This document shows, in pieces, positions 45,587 to 53,845 of a stretch of DNA of 64,000 nt (position 1 is the stretch's first letter; each line of letters begins with the position of its first letter). The DNA comes from Palsa-504 sp963795795 (GTDB lineage: Bacteria > Actinomycetota > Actinomycetes > Streptosporangiales > Streptosporangiaceae). The notes beneath the pieces were generated by a model, which saw nothing but the letters and a program-made list of their open reading frames with translations, did no database searches and had not been told where the DNA came from. Both the position numbers and the translations under genes were made by a program. Location of the stretch: NCBI GenBank assembly GCA_963795795.1, contig CAWCJS010000009.1:124001-188000 (forward strand). The letters run 5' to 3'.

Positions 45587-46516
45587 CTAGCCGGTAACGC
45601 CAGGTCCGGCGGCCAGCGCGCGGAGCATCCTGGCCGCGTCTGGCTCGGGCAGGCCGTCGAGCAGCGTGGTCAGGCGTCGCACGGCGACCACGTTGGCGGC
45701 TGGCTCGCCGACTGGTGCATACCGCCGCAGGCCGCCCGGGGTCAGGGTGAACAGCTGGAAGCCGAGTTCCCGCAGGCGCGCTTCCAGGTCTTCAACCGTA
45801 TGGCCGAAGCGCAGCGGGTTGGCGCGCAGGAACTCCACGATGAGCACGATGCCGGGGTTGGCGGCGAGCGTGTGCCGGGCGCCGTCGATTATGTCCAGTT
45901 CCGCGCCCTCGACGTCGATCTTCGCTAGGTGCACCGGCGGGCTGCCCAGCCGGTCCAGGGCCTCGTCGAGGGTCGTCACCTCGACCGTGGCCCGCTCGTG
46001 CTGCGCGCTCGCGTCGTCCGGTCGCAGCGAGCTGCCGCCGAAATTGTCCGGCGGGTGCAGCACGAGGGTGCCCGGCCCGGAAGCCCGGCCTAGGGCGACC
46101 GGCAGCACCGTCACGTTCGGGCAGCCCGCCCGGCTGACGTTGCGGCGCAGCACCGGGCCGAGGACCGGATGCGGCTCGAACGCGATGACCCGCCCCGCCG
46201 GACCTACGATGCCGCTGGCCAGCAACGTGTACTGGCCGACGTGGGCGCCCACGTCGAGGACGGTCATTCCGCCCCGCAGCCAGCCCCAGACGAAGCGGAC
46301 CGTCTCGCTCTCCCACATCCAGGAACGAAGGATCTCCGCGCCGATCAGGTCCCGGGGATCGACCTCGATCGGCATGCCGTTCACCAGCCGGCCGACCTGG
46401 CCATGCCAGCCTTCATCACCGGTCGGCGGCACGCCCGTGACCATCGGCGGTTCCTCCTCGTTCTCCCGGTGCGCGTCGGTGCTCCCGGCGCTTTTAGAAG
46501 CGCCGACCGTGCTCAT
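45587..46516 (-). CDS. FkbM-family methyltransferase
   Basis: The 309-residue protein has an AdoMet-binding motif GMTVLDVGAHVGQYTLLAS, the GRVIAFEPHP acidic-loop strand and LAKIDVEGAELDIIDGARH, the FkbM hallmark. Such enzymes O-methylate sugars or polyketides. Its start overlaps the 3' end of a glycosyltransferase gene by 23 bases, so both products probably act on the same glycan, with methylation of the added sugar the simplest model. A Glu-rich segment near residue 20 precedes the domain. Confidence 0.9.
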   Translation of the reverse strand: MSTVGASKSAGSTDAHRENEEEPPMVTGVPPTGDEGWHGQVGRLVNGMPIEVDPRDLIGAEILRSWMWESETVRFVWGWLRGGMTVLDVGAHVGQYTLLASGIVGPAGRVIAFEPHPVLGPVLRRNVSRAGCPNVTVLPVALGRASGPGTLVLHPPDNFGGSSLRPDDASAQHERATVEVTTLDEALDRLGSPPVHLAKIDVEGAELDIIDGARHTLAANPGIVLIVEFLRANPLRFGHTVEDLEARLRELGFQLFTLTPGGLRRYAPVGEPAANVVAVRRLTTLLDGLPEPDAARMLRALAAGPGVTG

Positions 46517-47657
46517 CGTGCAGTTCCGACAGGATCTCGATCAGGCGGGCGGCCGCGTGCGGCCAGGTGAACGCGGCGGCCAGCCGGTCGCGCAGGCTGG
46601 CCGCGGGCTGGTCGCGGCCGTCGAGGGCGTTCCGCAGGGCCTGGCCCGCGGCAGCCTCATCCGGCGCCCACCACTGGACGCCCTCGAAGAGCGGGGCCGT
46701 CCACCGGTCGGCGCCCACATCCGCGGGCTCGGTGCGGGACGGGATCAGTTGGGCCACGTCGGAGTCGAGGTAGGCCAGGTAGGCGCTGTGCCGCGGTGCG
46801 ATGAGCCGCAACCCCGCGGCCCCCGCCTCGACCATGGCCTGGTCCCAGCCCTCGCCGTGCGACATGCTCCAGTAGTGGGTGGCGGCGGCGAACAGCCGCG
46901 GCATCTCCGCATCGGCGAGCAGGCGGTCGACGAAGAGCACCGGAGCCGCCTGCGCCAGGCTCCGGCCGAGCCGCTGCTGCATGACGGCGAGCTCGCGCAG
47001 CAGGGCGATGGTGGCCGGGCGATGGGGCGGGCCCAGCTTGATGATCAGGATGGCGTCGTCGTGGACCGACGTCGTGGTGATCCAGACGCGGACCAGGCCG
47101 ACCAGGTTCTTGCGCGGGCGCGCCTCGGACACGTTCAGCACCCGCGTCCGGTAGTCGGCTACCGGCCGCCCGCGGTTCACGGCCAGCGGCAGCGGCTCGT
47201 TGGCCGGACGGAAGCGGTCCACGTCGACGCCGAGCGGGCAGACCCGGAGCTTGCCGGACGGGCAGCCACTGCCCTGCCACGCGTCCCGCGACGAGGGCGT
47301 CGGCACGATAACCAGGTCATGGGAGCGGCCGCGGGCCACCCAGTCGGGCGGAACCCGGTCGGCTTCGAACATGGTGTAGTTGACCGTGAGCTGTCCCGGG
47401 CTGAGGCGGACCTGGTGCGGCATGCAGAAGTGCAGGGTGGACGCCGCGTCCACCGGGCCGGCCAGCTGCTCGAACCAAGGGTCCCAGTCGTCCGGGGGCA
47501 GCTTGACCGGGTGCCATTCCGGGAGGTCGGTCAGCTGCACCCGGACCCCCTGGCGGACGAGCTGCCTGACGAACTCGCGCGTGTGGTGATCGTGCCCGCT
47601 GACCCCGCGGAACGGGCCGCGGACCGCGAGCGATCGGCTCGGCGGCCCGCTGCTCAC
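46494..47657 (-). CDS. GT-B glycosyltransferase (family 1/4-like)
   Basis: A 387-residue protein. VRGPFRGVSGHDHHTREFVR opens the N-domain, KLRVCPLGVDVDRFRP is the inter-domain hinge, and the C-domain shows LNVSEARPRKNLVGLVRVW, HYWSMSHGEGWDQAMVEAGA, the sugar-nucleotide site with EX7E-like acidic residues. Donor unknown. GTG 47657 is chosen as the first codon before conserved sequence. It is the first gene of a two-gene operon with an FkbM methyltransferase. Confidence 0.85.
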   Translation of the reverse strand: MSSGPPSRSLAVRGPFRGVSGHDHHTREFVRQLVRQGVRVQLTDLPEWHPVKLPPDDWDPWFEQLAGPVDAASTLHFCMPHQVRLSPGQLTVNYTMFEADRVPPDWVARGRSHDLVIVPTPSSRDAWQGSGCPSGKLRVCPLGVDVDRFRPANEPLPLAVNRGRPVADYRTRVLNVSEARPRKNLVGLVRVWITTTSVHDDAILIIKLGPPHRPATIALLRELAVMQQRLGRSLAQAAPVLFVDRLLADAEMPRLFAAATHYWSMSHGEGWDQAMVEAGAAGLRLIAPRHSAYLAYLDSDVAQLIPSRTEPADVGADRWTAPLFEGVQWWAPDEAAAGQALRNALDGRDQPAASLRDRLAAAFTWPHAAARLIEILSELHDEHGRRF

Positions 47658-47766
47658 CAGGCCATCCTGGCACCCATCCCGCTCGCCGTCGGGCGCAGAC
47701 CTAAACGGAGGCTTGATTACACTTGCGATACGGCCCAGGGGGGAAGGAGCAGGAGGAAGGCAGAGC

Positions 47767-48243
47767 ATGGCACGCGGCATTCAGGTGGGCGACAAGGCGC
47801 CGGACTTCACCCTCCCGTCCCAGTCCGGGGAACCGGTCCGGCTGCACGACCGGCTGGGCGACCGGGTGGTCGTGCTGTACTTCTACCCCAAGGACGACAC
47901 CCCCGGATGTACGGCCGAGGCGTGCGCCTTCCGCGATAGTCACGAGGCCTTTACCGACGCCGGCGCCGAGGTGATCGGGATCAGCTCCGACTCCACGAGC
48001 CGGCACGCCGCGTTCGCGGGCCGGCATCAGCTCCCGTTCACGCTAGTCAGCGACCAGGGCGGCCAGATCCGCAAAAGCTACGGCGTTCCGACCACGCTCG
48101 GCATCCTGCCCGGCCGGGTGACCTACGTGATCGACCGCACCGGCACGGTCCGGCACGTCTTCAACTCGATGACCAACATCGGCCAGCACATCAACGACGC
48201 ACTGGACGTGGTCCGGCGGCTGCAGGCCGAGCAGGCCGCCTGA
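47767..48243 (+). CDS. Peroxiredoxin (BCP/AhpC-TSA type)
   Basis: The 158-residue thioredoxin-fold enzyme reduces hydrogen peroxide and organic peroxides. The peroxidatic Cys is in PKDDTPGCTAEACAF (C48) and a second Cys five residues on (C53) is the resolving one, so this is an atypical 2-Cys BCP that needs thioredoxin for recycling. ILPGRVTYVIDRTGTVRHVF is the conserved C-terminal strand pair. GGAGGAAGG precedes ATG 47767, which is preferred to the longer frame at 47713. Cytoplasmic. Confidence 0.94.
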   Translation: MARGIQVGDKAPDFTLPSQSGEPVRLHDRLGDRVVVLYFYPKDDTPGCTAEACAFRDSHEAFTDAGAEVIGISSDSTSRHAAFAGRHQLPFTLVSDQGGQIRKSYGVPTTLGILPGRVTYVIDRTGTVRHVFNSMTNIGQHINDALDVVRRLQAEQAA

Positions 48244-48326
48244 GCGGCGCGGCCGGCCCGCGGAAAGGCGCAAATAAGCACATCGGCTGATTACCTACGG
48301 CGGCCGGGGAAATGTTAGCCTTCCGG

Positions 48327-48436
48327 TGACATTCATGTGACATTCGGTAACCTGTGGATGAGCTGTTAATAATACGGTGGATAACTGCCGTTGCATGCGG
48401 GTAACTCGCTATGTTCTGTGGACACCATGTGGATAA
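48327..48436 (+). promoter_or_regulatory. Cluster of four DnaA-box-like sites
   Basis: Four same-direction sites are TGTGGATGA (48353-48361), GGTGGATAA (48376-48384), TGTGGACAC (48417-48425) and TGTGGATAA (48428-48436). The last is a perfect TTATCCACA complement, the first fits the Streptomyces consensus and the other two differ by one base. A GTGACATTC direct repeat (48327, 48337) precedes them. The region is AT-rich for this genome. No dnaA or dnaN is nearby. Confidence 0.5.
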
Positions 48437-48439
48437 AAA

Positions 48440-48656
48440 AAAGTTGCGGGGATTTCCGGGAAAACCCTTGCGCGGTACCCGGCGGAGGTAGTAGAAATCT
48501 CTCACTGCCGGAAACGGGAACCACTCGGAGGAAACTCCGGGGACGTAGGTGGAACCGGGAAACTGGGGAAGCCCGCGGGTACCTGGCCCTGGTGGACGGC
48601 TCGCGGTGACGCGGAGGCCAGGCAACTGGTTGACGTGCTACTTTACGGCCAGGCAG
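48440..48656 (+). ncRNA. Possible small RNA or long leader, no coding potential
   Basis: A 217-base stretch with no convincing ORF but with compact hairpins, for example CGGAG-GAAA-CTCCG at about 48526-48540, ending in a strong terminator at 48657-48687. It does not match the RNase P, tmRNA, SRP or cobalamin patterns I know. Direction and ends are guesses. Confidence 0.3.
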
Positions 48657-48687
48657 GGCCCCCTCCATCTCATACATGGAGGGGGCC
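48657..48687 (+). terminator. Strong rho-independent-type terminator
   Basis: A perfect 12-base stem GGCCCCCTCCAT/ATGGAGGGGGCC closes a seven-base loop and is followed by TTGTTCTATTCT. It stands between the peroxiredoxin and tyrosinase genes. Confidence 0.8.
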
Positions 48688-48792
48688 TTGTTCTATTCTG
48701 CCCGGGCTGCAGGTTATGGTCCGGTGCGATAAACGCGCCGCCCCGCACGGTCGCAGTAAGCTGGTTAACACCATGCCGAAAGGAGCAGCGCA

Positions 48793-49596
48793 TTGCCTAT
48801 CACTGCATCGCCAGCCGCTAACGCCGCGCCGGCGCGCCTCAAGGTCCGCAAGAATATCAATGCGCTAAGCGCCCAGGAACTTACCAATCTGCGCCGGGCG
48901 ATCAAAGAATCCATCGGGCTGAAAGATAAGCGGAGTTACGAGTATTTCGCGAGCTGGCACGGCGTGCCGCTCGGCTGGTGCCAGCATCACAACCCGCTAT
49001 TCCTGCCGTGGCACCGGGCCTACCTGTACTGGCTGGAGCTAGCCCTGCAGTCGCAGGTTCCCGGCGTGACCTTGCCGTGGTGGGACACGTCGACCGCCGC
49101 GGCCATTCCCGGGCCGTATTCGGTCGCGCAGGCGGACGGCGGCGACAACATCCTCGCGAAGGCTCCGATCAACGTATTCGGCGCGGCGCATCAATCGGGC
49201 TGGCCGACCGAGACCTCCCGGTCTCCCGGCGAGGTACGGCAGTCACCAACTCCGCCATTTGCGCAGGAATGGGCCAACGCGATGAAGGCGGACAACTTCA
49301 CCGACTTCAGCCGGCTGATCTGGACCTTGCACGACAACGTCCACGTGTGGGTCGGCGGCACCATGGGGCAACTCGACTGGGCCGCCTTCGACCCCCTGTT
49401 CTTCGCCCACCACACCAACATCGACCGGGCGTGGCGGATCTGGCAGTCGGCCCACCCGGGCGGCACTCCCCCGGCCGACATCCTCGATCAGTCGATGCAG
49501 ACCGATCCGGCCATGACCGTGCGGGCGGTGCTTGACGTGACCCGGCTGGGGTACGAGTACGCTGGCACGCAATCGACCGTTCCCGGGAGCGCATGA
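48793..49596 (+). CDS. Tyrosinase-family copper oxidase (catalytic domain only)
   Basis: A 267-residue type-3 copper protein. The CuA site is offered by H56 (ASWHGVP), H65/H66 (WCQHHNP) and H74 (LPWHRAY), CuB by H180 and H184 (HDNVHVWVGG) and H206/H207 (FFAHHTNIDRAW). No signal peptide is seen, and no melC1-type chaperone gene adjoins. TTG 48793 is the start, supported by AAAGGAGC eight bases before it. The stop is shared with the start of the next gene (ATGA), whose product resembles the C-terminal domain normally fused to such enzymes. Reaction expected: o-hydroxylation of monophenols and/or catechol oxidation. Confidence 0.9.
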   Translation: MPITASPAANAAPARLKVRKNINALSAQELTNLRRAIKESIGLKDKRSYEYFASWHGVPLGWCQHHNPLFLPWHRAYLYWLELALQSQVPGVTLPWWDTSTAAAIPGPYSVAQADGGDNILAKAPINVFGAAHQSGWPTETSRSPGEVRQSPTPPFAQEWANAMKADNFTDFSRLIWTLHDNVHVWVGGTMGQLDWAAFDPLFFAHHTNIDRAWRIWQSAHPGGTPPADILDQSMQTDPAMTVRAVLDVTRLGYEYAGTQSTVPGSA

Positions 49597-50027
49597 TGCA
49601 GCGCTGGACCTCCCAGGCCCTGGCCCTATCGCGGAACAACTGGAAGCGGGCCGACCTCGAGTTCGAGGGCGTCGAACACGACGGCGCGTCCTTCGTGATG
49701 CACGTGTTCCTCAACAACCCTGACGCCGACGACACGACGCCGCACACGGCCGAGCAGCGGTACGCCGGCTACCTGACCGTCTTCGCGCACGGCGACTGCT
49801 GGGGCGACGTCGGCCACTGTGACATCCCGGAGCCGGTCAGCGCGTTCGACCGGCGCCCGCCGCACTCGCTGATCCCGTTCGACGCGACGCTGGAGATCAC
49901 CGAGGCGATCAGTGCCCTGCCCGAGGACACGAGCGAGTTCACGGTGACGGTGCTGGCGTTCAACAAGCACGACGACGAGACCGGCGTGCTCCGGTTCAAG
50001 GAACTGACGCTGCTCACCTACGAGTAA
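49593..50027 (+). CDS. Tyrosinase/polyphenol-oxidase C-terminal-like protein
   Basis: A 144-residue beta-rich protein co-translated with the tyrosinase catalytic domain by an ATGA overlap. It shows the scheme of the polyphenol-oxidase C-terminal domain: ADLEFEGVEHDGASFVMHVF, YAGYLTVFAHG, ATLEITEAISAL and EFTVTVLAFNKH. In plant and fungal enzymes this domain caps the copper site until it is cut off; having it as a separate chain suggests a dissociable shield or copper-loading partner. The resemblance is by pattern, so call with care. No motif points to activity of its own. Confidence 0.65.
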   Translation: MMQRWTSQALALSRNNWKRADLEFEGVEHDGASFVMHVFLNNPDADDTTPHTAEQRYAGYLTVFAHGDCWGDVGHCDIPEPVSAFDRRPPHSLIPFDATLEITEAISALPEDTSEFTVTVLAFNKHDDETGVLRFKELTLLTYE

Positions 50028-50032
50028 CCGCG

Positions 50033-50836
50033 GTGACGGCAGCGCGCGGGCGGATCGGCGTATCCGGCGTGCTGCTGGCCGCGATGCTGGCGGCCGGGTG
50101 CTCGGCGGCCCCGGTGACCTCGTACCGGCCCTCCGAACAGACCTGCTACGACCTCGCCGTCCAGGCGCTGCAGCGGCACGTGGCCCTGAACGCGCACCCG
50201 CCGGCCTGTGCGGGGCTGAGCGCGGCAGTGGTCAACATGGCCGTGGCCAGGGCCATCAAGGAGGTGACCGGGCCGTGGCCCAAGGCGATCGCCCGGCACC
50301 TGGCCTACCAGGACCGCGCCTACCTGGCCCGCATGGTCAGCGTCATCCCGCCGCCCCCGCCCGCGGCTTCGCCGGCGGGCCCGCAGGCCCCCGCGCCCGC
50401 CCGGCCCGCGCGGGACCTGCCGCTCGACCTGGCCGCGCTGGCGGCGTGGGTCCTCACGGCCACGGCCGGGGTATACCTGCTCGGCGGATGGCTCGTCACC
50501 TGGCTGGCGCGCCTCCTCCGGCGCCGACACCGCAGGCGGGCGGACGCCGCCACGGCGTTCACCGTCAGCCACTTCGGGCTGGCCCTGGCCGGGCTGGGGA
50601 TCTGGATCGGGTTCGTCGCCAGCAATGTCGCGGTCCTGGCCTGGATCGCGCTTGGCTTGGTGGTGCTGATCGCGGGCCTGGGCATGGGCGTCCTGTCCGC
50701 CGCGCTGCCCGGACCCGCCCGGCCCGGCGCCGCCCCGGGCCGGGCTCGCCTGCCGGTAATCGTGGTGGCGGCCCACGGCATGTTCGCGACCGTCACCATC
50801 CTGCTCGTGCTGCTGGCCGCGATCGGCGCGGGCTAA
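50033..50836 (+). CDS. Membrane lipoprotein-like protein
   Basis: A 267-residue protein with a lipobox LAAGCSA near residue 22, so the N-terminus is probably lipidated outside the cell. A Pro-rich linker at about 105-135 is followed by four membrane helices in the C-terminal half, interrupted by a basic loop RLLRRRHRRRAD. I do not recognise the family. GTG 50033 starts six bases after the previous stop, so it may belong to the tyrosinase operon. If so, it could be a copper- or quinone-related membrane partner, but nothing in the sequence shows that. Confidence 0.6.
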   Translation: MTAARGRIGVSGVLLAAMLAAGCSAAPVTSYRPSEQTCYDLAVQALQRHVALNAHPPACAGLSAAVVNMAVARAIKEVTGPWPKAIARHLAYQDRAYLARMVSVIPPPPPAASPAGPQAPAPARPARDLPLDLAALAAWVLTATAGVYLLGGWLVTWLARLLRRRHRRRADAATAFTVSHFGLALAGLGIWIGFVASNVAVLAWIALGLVVLIAGLGMGVLSAALPGPARPGAAPGRARLPVIVVAAHGMFATVTILLVLLAAIGAG

Positions 50837-50889
50837 CTGCCGGGCCTGAGCGGGTCCGATGGCATAGCAGGCCTTTCTCCGCGGTCCGG

Positions 50890-51804
50890 TCAGTGCACCG
50901 CGGCGGGCGGTGGCGGGCGCCAGTGCTTCCAGCCCGGATGGACGGTGACCAGCCGGGATGGTCCCGGCGCGACCTGCGCCATCTGCGCCCGCGGCTGTAG
51001 GGCCAGCCCGTCCGGAACCGGTTCCCACCACGACTCGCGGCCGAACATCCGGCTGAACAGTTCAACCTGGCGCCCGCCGAGACCGCGGGGGCCGAGGATG
51101 AGTTCGGCGGGAGCGGGCTGGTCCGGCCGCTGCCAGCGGAAGTCCCCGGAGATCCGCAGGGCCGAGCCCGTGTTGGGCAGTGCGGCGTGCGGGGTGAGGC
51201 AGTGGAAGATGATCACGTCGCCCGGCTCGTAGCTGGTGGTGGCCCAGCCGGGCTCGGACGCGGACAGCGGGCGCGGCGGCCGGGGCGGCCCGAGGTGACC
51301 GCCGGGTTGCACGGCCAGGCCCCCGATCCTGACCGGGATGTCCATCAGCGGGATCCAGCTGGTCAGCATGTCCTGGACGCCGGCCACCCCGTAGTCGTAG
51401 TGGATATAGCGGCCGCGCGGGCGGGCTTGCGGCCGCTCGGGGTAGACGGCGCGGAGCACCTTCGCCGGGTAGGAGAACGACCCGGAGCCGAGCAGGCGCC
51501 GGACCGCCGCGCGCAGCGCGGGGAAGTAGGGAACGCGGTTGAACGCGGCGCTCGTGGTGGCCTTGCGGAACGCCGGATCATGGAGCGCGTCCATCGAGTT
51601 GACCGCCCGGGGCTCGATCGAGGGTATGGCACGGTCATCGACCCACCCGCCGGCCCGCAGTTCGGTCAGCACGGCCTGCCCGGCCGCGCGGATCTCGCCG
51701 GCCGGGAGCAAGCCGCGGAAGAACACGTACCCGTCGTCGGCTAGCCGCCTGCGCAAGGCTGCCTGGTCGTTTGCCAGGGACGCGGAATCGGCCAGCTCAT
51801 CCAC
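50890..51804 (-). CDS. Phytanoyl-CoA dioxygenase (PhyH)-family protein
   Basis: A 304-residue Fe(II)/2-oxoglutarate oxygenase. The iron ligands HxD lie in YIHYDYGVAG and the distal His in FHCLTPHAALPN; R in ALRISGDFRWQ is suited to bind 2-oxoglutarate. GGLAVQPGGHLGPPRPPRPL is the conserved linker seen in actinobacterial relatives. Substrate unknown. GTG 51804 and 51810 are both possible starts; the frame upstream runs through a repeat element and is not coding-like. A damaged PhyH relic of a different subtype is found 6 kb to the left. Confidence 0.85.
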   Translation of the reverse strand: MDELADSASLANDQAALRRRLADDGYVFFRGLLPAGEIRAAGQAVLTELRAGGWVDDRAIPSIEPRAVNSMDALHDPAFRKATTSAAFNRVPYFPALRAAVRRLLGSGSFSYPAKVLRAVYPERPQARPRGRYIHYDYGVAGVQDMLTSWIPLMDIPVRIGGLAVQPGGHLGPPRPPRPLSASEPGWATTSYEPGDVIIFHCLTPHAALPNTGSALRISGDFRWQRPDQPAPAELILGPRGLGGRQVELFSRMFGRESWWEPVPDGLALQPRAQMAQVAPGPSRLVTVHPGWKHWRPPPPAAVH

Positions 51805-51930
51805 ACGCACACGATAGCCGCGGCCGGCGAGCGCCCGGTTCGGGTACCGAGCTGGGTGACTGAGACAGCCCGGGCGGCGAGCGCCCGGGGTTTCGGCCGC
51901 GGCGCCTTCGGAGCGCCCCAGCGGGCGGTG

Positions 51931-51960
51931 CGCGCACCAACCGCCGTTCGGATAAATGAA
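51931..51960 (-). repeat. Dispersed element, core CCGAACGGCGGTTGG
   Basis: The minus strand reads TTTATCCGAACGGCGG and then TTGGTGCGCGC, the second locus of the dispersed element seen at 20.95 kb and 56.99 kb. It lies between the PhyH gene and a GyrI-domain relic. Confidence 0.5.
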
Positions 51961-51980
51961 CTTCCTGAAGGTGGCGGTGG

Positions 51981-52217
51981 CTAGTCCGCCAGCCGGATGG
52001 CGAGCTGGGTTACCCACTTGCTCAGGTCAGGCTCCTGGGCGGGGTCGGTCAGGTAGATCTCCAGCCTGCTCCCCCACCGCTCGCCGTCCTCGCCCGGCGA
52101 CGCGTCCCAGGTCAGGCTCTGACCGGCCGCCCAGTCCAGCAGCGCTTGAGTGGCCCCGGCGAGCTCGCTGGGGTGACCCACGTGCGTGAGCGTCGCGTAC
52201 CGCCCGGCCGGGAGCAC
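51981..52217 (-). pseudogene. GyrI-like effector-domain fragment
   Basis: A 78-residue frame with LPAGRYATLTHVGHPSEL, QALLDWAAGQSLTWD and SRLEIYLTDPAQEP, the second half of a GyrI-like small-molecule-binding domain as found in MerR/AraC regulators. The DNA-binding part and the first half of the domain are missing upstream. A free-standing half-domain is unlikely to fold, so this is probably a relic, though a small effector protein cannot be excluded. The GTG start has no good ribosome site. Confidence 0.55.
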
Positions 52218-52315
52218 AGCCTCACATAGGCCGGAAGATCATGCGCGGTCGTTTGGGCGCCCGCGCTGGGGGAAGTGGCGGGTACTCGGCCAGAACTCAG
52301 CCCTGGAGGTAACCC

Positions 52316-52642
52316 ATGAGGATCGGTGCGGGCCTTGCCCTCATCGCGATAGGAGCCATCCTCAGATTCGCGATCTCGACCGTGTCTGCGCATGGCGTCG
52401 CAGTGCACACGATCGGTGACATCTTGATGCTGGTGGGTGTTCTCGGAGTGGTGCTGGTGGTGGCGCTGTGGGCGCCGTGGGGGCGCAACCGCCAACCGGT
52501 CTACCGCACGGAGGTACCGCCTGAGCGCGTGGTCTACCGCACGGAGGTACCGCCTGAGCGTGTGGTCTATCGCACTGAGGTACCGGCTGATGAGGTACCG
52601 CCGCCTCGGGCTTACCCGTACGAGGACGATTTTCGGCGCTGA
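52316..52642 (+). CDS. DUF6458-like small membrane protein with three C-terminal repeats
   Basis: A 108-residue protein. Residues 1-55 hold two membrane helices in the DUF6458 pattern (MRIGAGLALIAIGAILRFA, then TIGDILMLVGVLGVVLVVAL). The cytoplasmic tail has three copies of an 11-residue unit VYRTEVPPERV, the last one varied, encoded by 33-base repeats at 52501-52592. GGAGGTAACCC before ATG 52316 is a strong ribosome site. Function unknown. Confidence 0.8.
   Translation: MRIGAGLALIAIGAILRFAISTVSAHGVAVHTIGDILMLVGVLGVVLVVALWAPWGRNRQPVYRTEVPPERVVYRTEVPPERVVYRTEVPADEVPPPRAYPYEDDFRR
52501..52592 (+). repeat. 33-bp in-frame tandem repeat
   Basis: Units start at 52501, 52534 and 52567 (partial) inside the DUF6458-like gene. 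The first two differ at one base (CGCGTGG against CGTGTGG). Confidence 0.85.
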
Positions 52643-52751
52643 ACTTACTGGTCAGGTGCCGCCCGGGCGGCCTGGAGCGGAGATCCGGAGGTTACGGACA
52701 GCTCCGCGCGGGCAGCGGGCGTAGAGGGCTAAGCGAGAGAAAGGAGCTGCG

Positions 52752-52925
52752 ATGGGTGCGGCAAAGAAGGCGAAGGGCAAGGCTCAGGCGGCCAAGGGCA
52801 AGGTCAAGAAGGCCGCCGGCAAGGCCATCGGAGACCCGGTGCTGGAAGCCAAGGGCAAGGCCGGGCAGGTGAAGGGCGACCTGAAGCAGGCCGGTGAGAA
52901 GGTCAAGGACGCCGTCAAGAAGTGA
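52752..52925 (+). CDS. CsbD-family small protein
   Basis: A 57-residue, Lys/Ala/Gly-rich protein with the CsbD pattern: AKGKVKKAAGKAIGDPVLEA followed by AGQVKGDLKQAGEKVKDAV. CsbD proteins are small, disordered, general-stress proteins induced through sigma-B-like factors; their function is unknown. AAAGGAGCTGCG directly precedes ATG 52752. It may share a transcript with the DUF6458-like gene 109 bases upstream. Confidence 0.9.
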   Translation: MGAAKKAKGKAQAAKGKVKKAAGKAIGDPVLEAKGKAGQVKGDLKQAGEKVKDAVKK

Positions 52926-52935
52926 GCGGCACACC

Positions 52936-53124
52936 ATGGACGACCAGCCGACCCGCGTGACGGCGGCCCCCACGGCCGACATGTTCGACCTGATCGAGGC
53001 CGATCTGGTCCGCATCCTGAGACGGCGGGCGCGGCTCGGCGACCTGCGGCCGCCTAAGCCAGGCCGACGCCGGGCCCGGCAGCCGACCCGCCAGCCAGTG
53101 GCTGGCGGGCAGGACAGGCGCTAG
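52936..53124 (+). CDS. Small hypothetical protein
   Basis: A 62-residue frame starting ten bases after the CsbD stop: TADMFDLIEADLVRILRRRA is a plausible amphipathic helix, then an Arg/Pro-rich tail. No family recognised and no clear ribosome site, though the tight spacing and strand fit co-transcription. It may be chance. Confidence 0.4.
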   Translation: MDDQPTRVTAAPTADMFDLIEADLVRILRRRARLGDLRPPKPGRRRARQPTRQPVAGGQDRR

Positions 53125-53332
53125 CGCTTCCGGACCCCCAGGGCCGGGACGGGTACAGCGGCGGTCCTGCCGGGGCGGCCTAGGCGCGGGAGGAGTGTTC
53201 TGCCTGGCGTGCTCGGGAATCGCGTACTTGATGACCGGCCACACGCGGGCTTTGCACCTTCCTGTCCGTTGTGGCCCTGAATCGGCCCTGTCAGGATGGG
53301 TGCAGTGAGTTGCGTTTCTCGGGGAGGTCATC

Positions 53333-53845
53333 ATGCCCGCGGTTACCGAGACCGGGTTTTCGCAGATGCGAGTGAGCAAGGTCGTTGGGCTGGGTCGGGA
53401 CGGCGGGGACCGCGCCTCCTATTTCGTGGTGCTGGATGAGCCGGGCGGTGACCGGCGCCTGGTGATCATGATCGGCTCCGCGGAGGGGTTCGCCATGGCC
53501 GCGAGCCTGGCCGGTCAGGAATGGGGCCGTCCGATGACCTATCAGTTCATGGTCGCGCTAGTGCACGGTCTCGGCGGCCAGGTGAGGTCCATCCTGCTGG
53601 ATCGGGTGGTGGACGGTGCCTATGCGGCGACGGTAGAGGTGGAAGGCCTGGTCGGAGCGGCGCGGGTGGATGCCCGGGCCAGTGACGCACTGAACCTCGC
53701 GGTCTTGGTCGACGTGCCGATCCTTGTTGCGCGGGAGATGCTGGAGGACTGCGCCCGGCGCATGGAGGGCGACTCGCCCGAGGCGACTTTGGCCCGTCGT
53801 GCGCTGACGGCCCCCCCAGTGACATTCCGCAGGGTGGAAGAATAG
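53333..53845 (+). CDS. Bifunctional nuclease (BFN, DUF151) family protein
   Basis: A 170-residue protein with the BFN domain: LVIMIGSAEGFAMAASLAG, RPMTYQFMVALVHGLGGQVR and RVDARASDALNLAVLVDVPI are the conserved blocks. Plant members have RNase and DNase activity; bacterial roles are unclear. The usual Gln of the GExEA region is replaced, so activity is uncertain. GGGGAGGTCATC before ATG 53333 is strong. It stands alone, with 331 bases of gene-free sequence after it. Confidence 0.85.
   Translation: MPAVTETGFSQMRVSKVVGLGRDGGDRASYFVVLDEPGGDRRLVIMIGSAEGFAMAASLAGQEWGRPMTYQFMVALVHGLGGQVRSILLDRVVDGAYAATVEVEGLVGAARVDARASDALNLAVLVDVPILVAREMLEDCARRMEGDSPEATLARRALTAPPVTFRRVEE

Noticed and set aside
48327..48436. 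Chromosomal origin of replication
   Set aside because: Only four boxes in one direction and no dnaA, dnaN or other origin-linked gene within the window.
48440..48656. Known structured RNA such as RNase P, SRP or tmRNA
   Set aside because: Core conserved stretches of these RNAs are missing; only a GAAA-capped hairpin superficially resembles RNase P.
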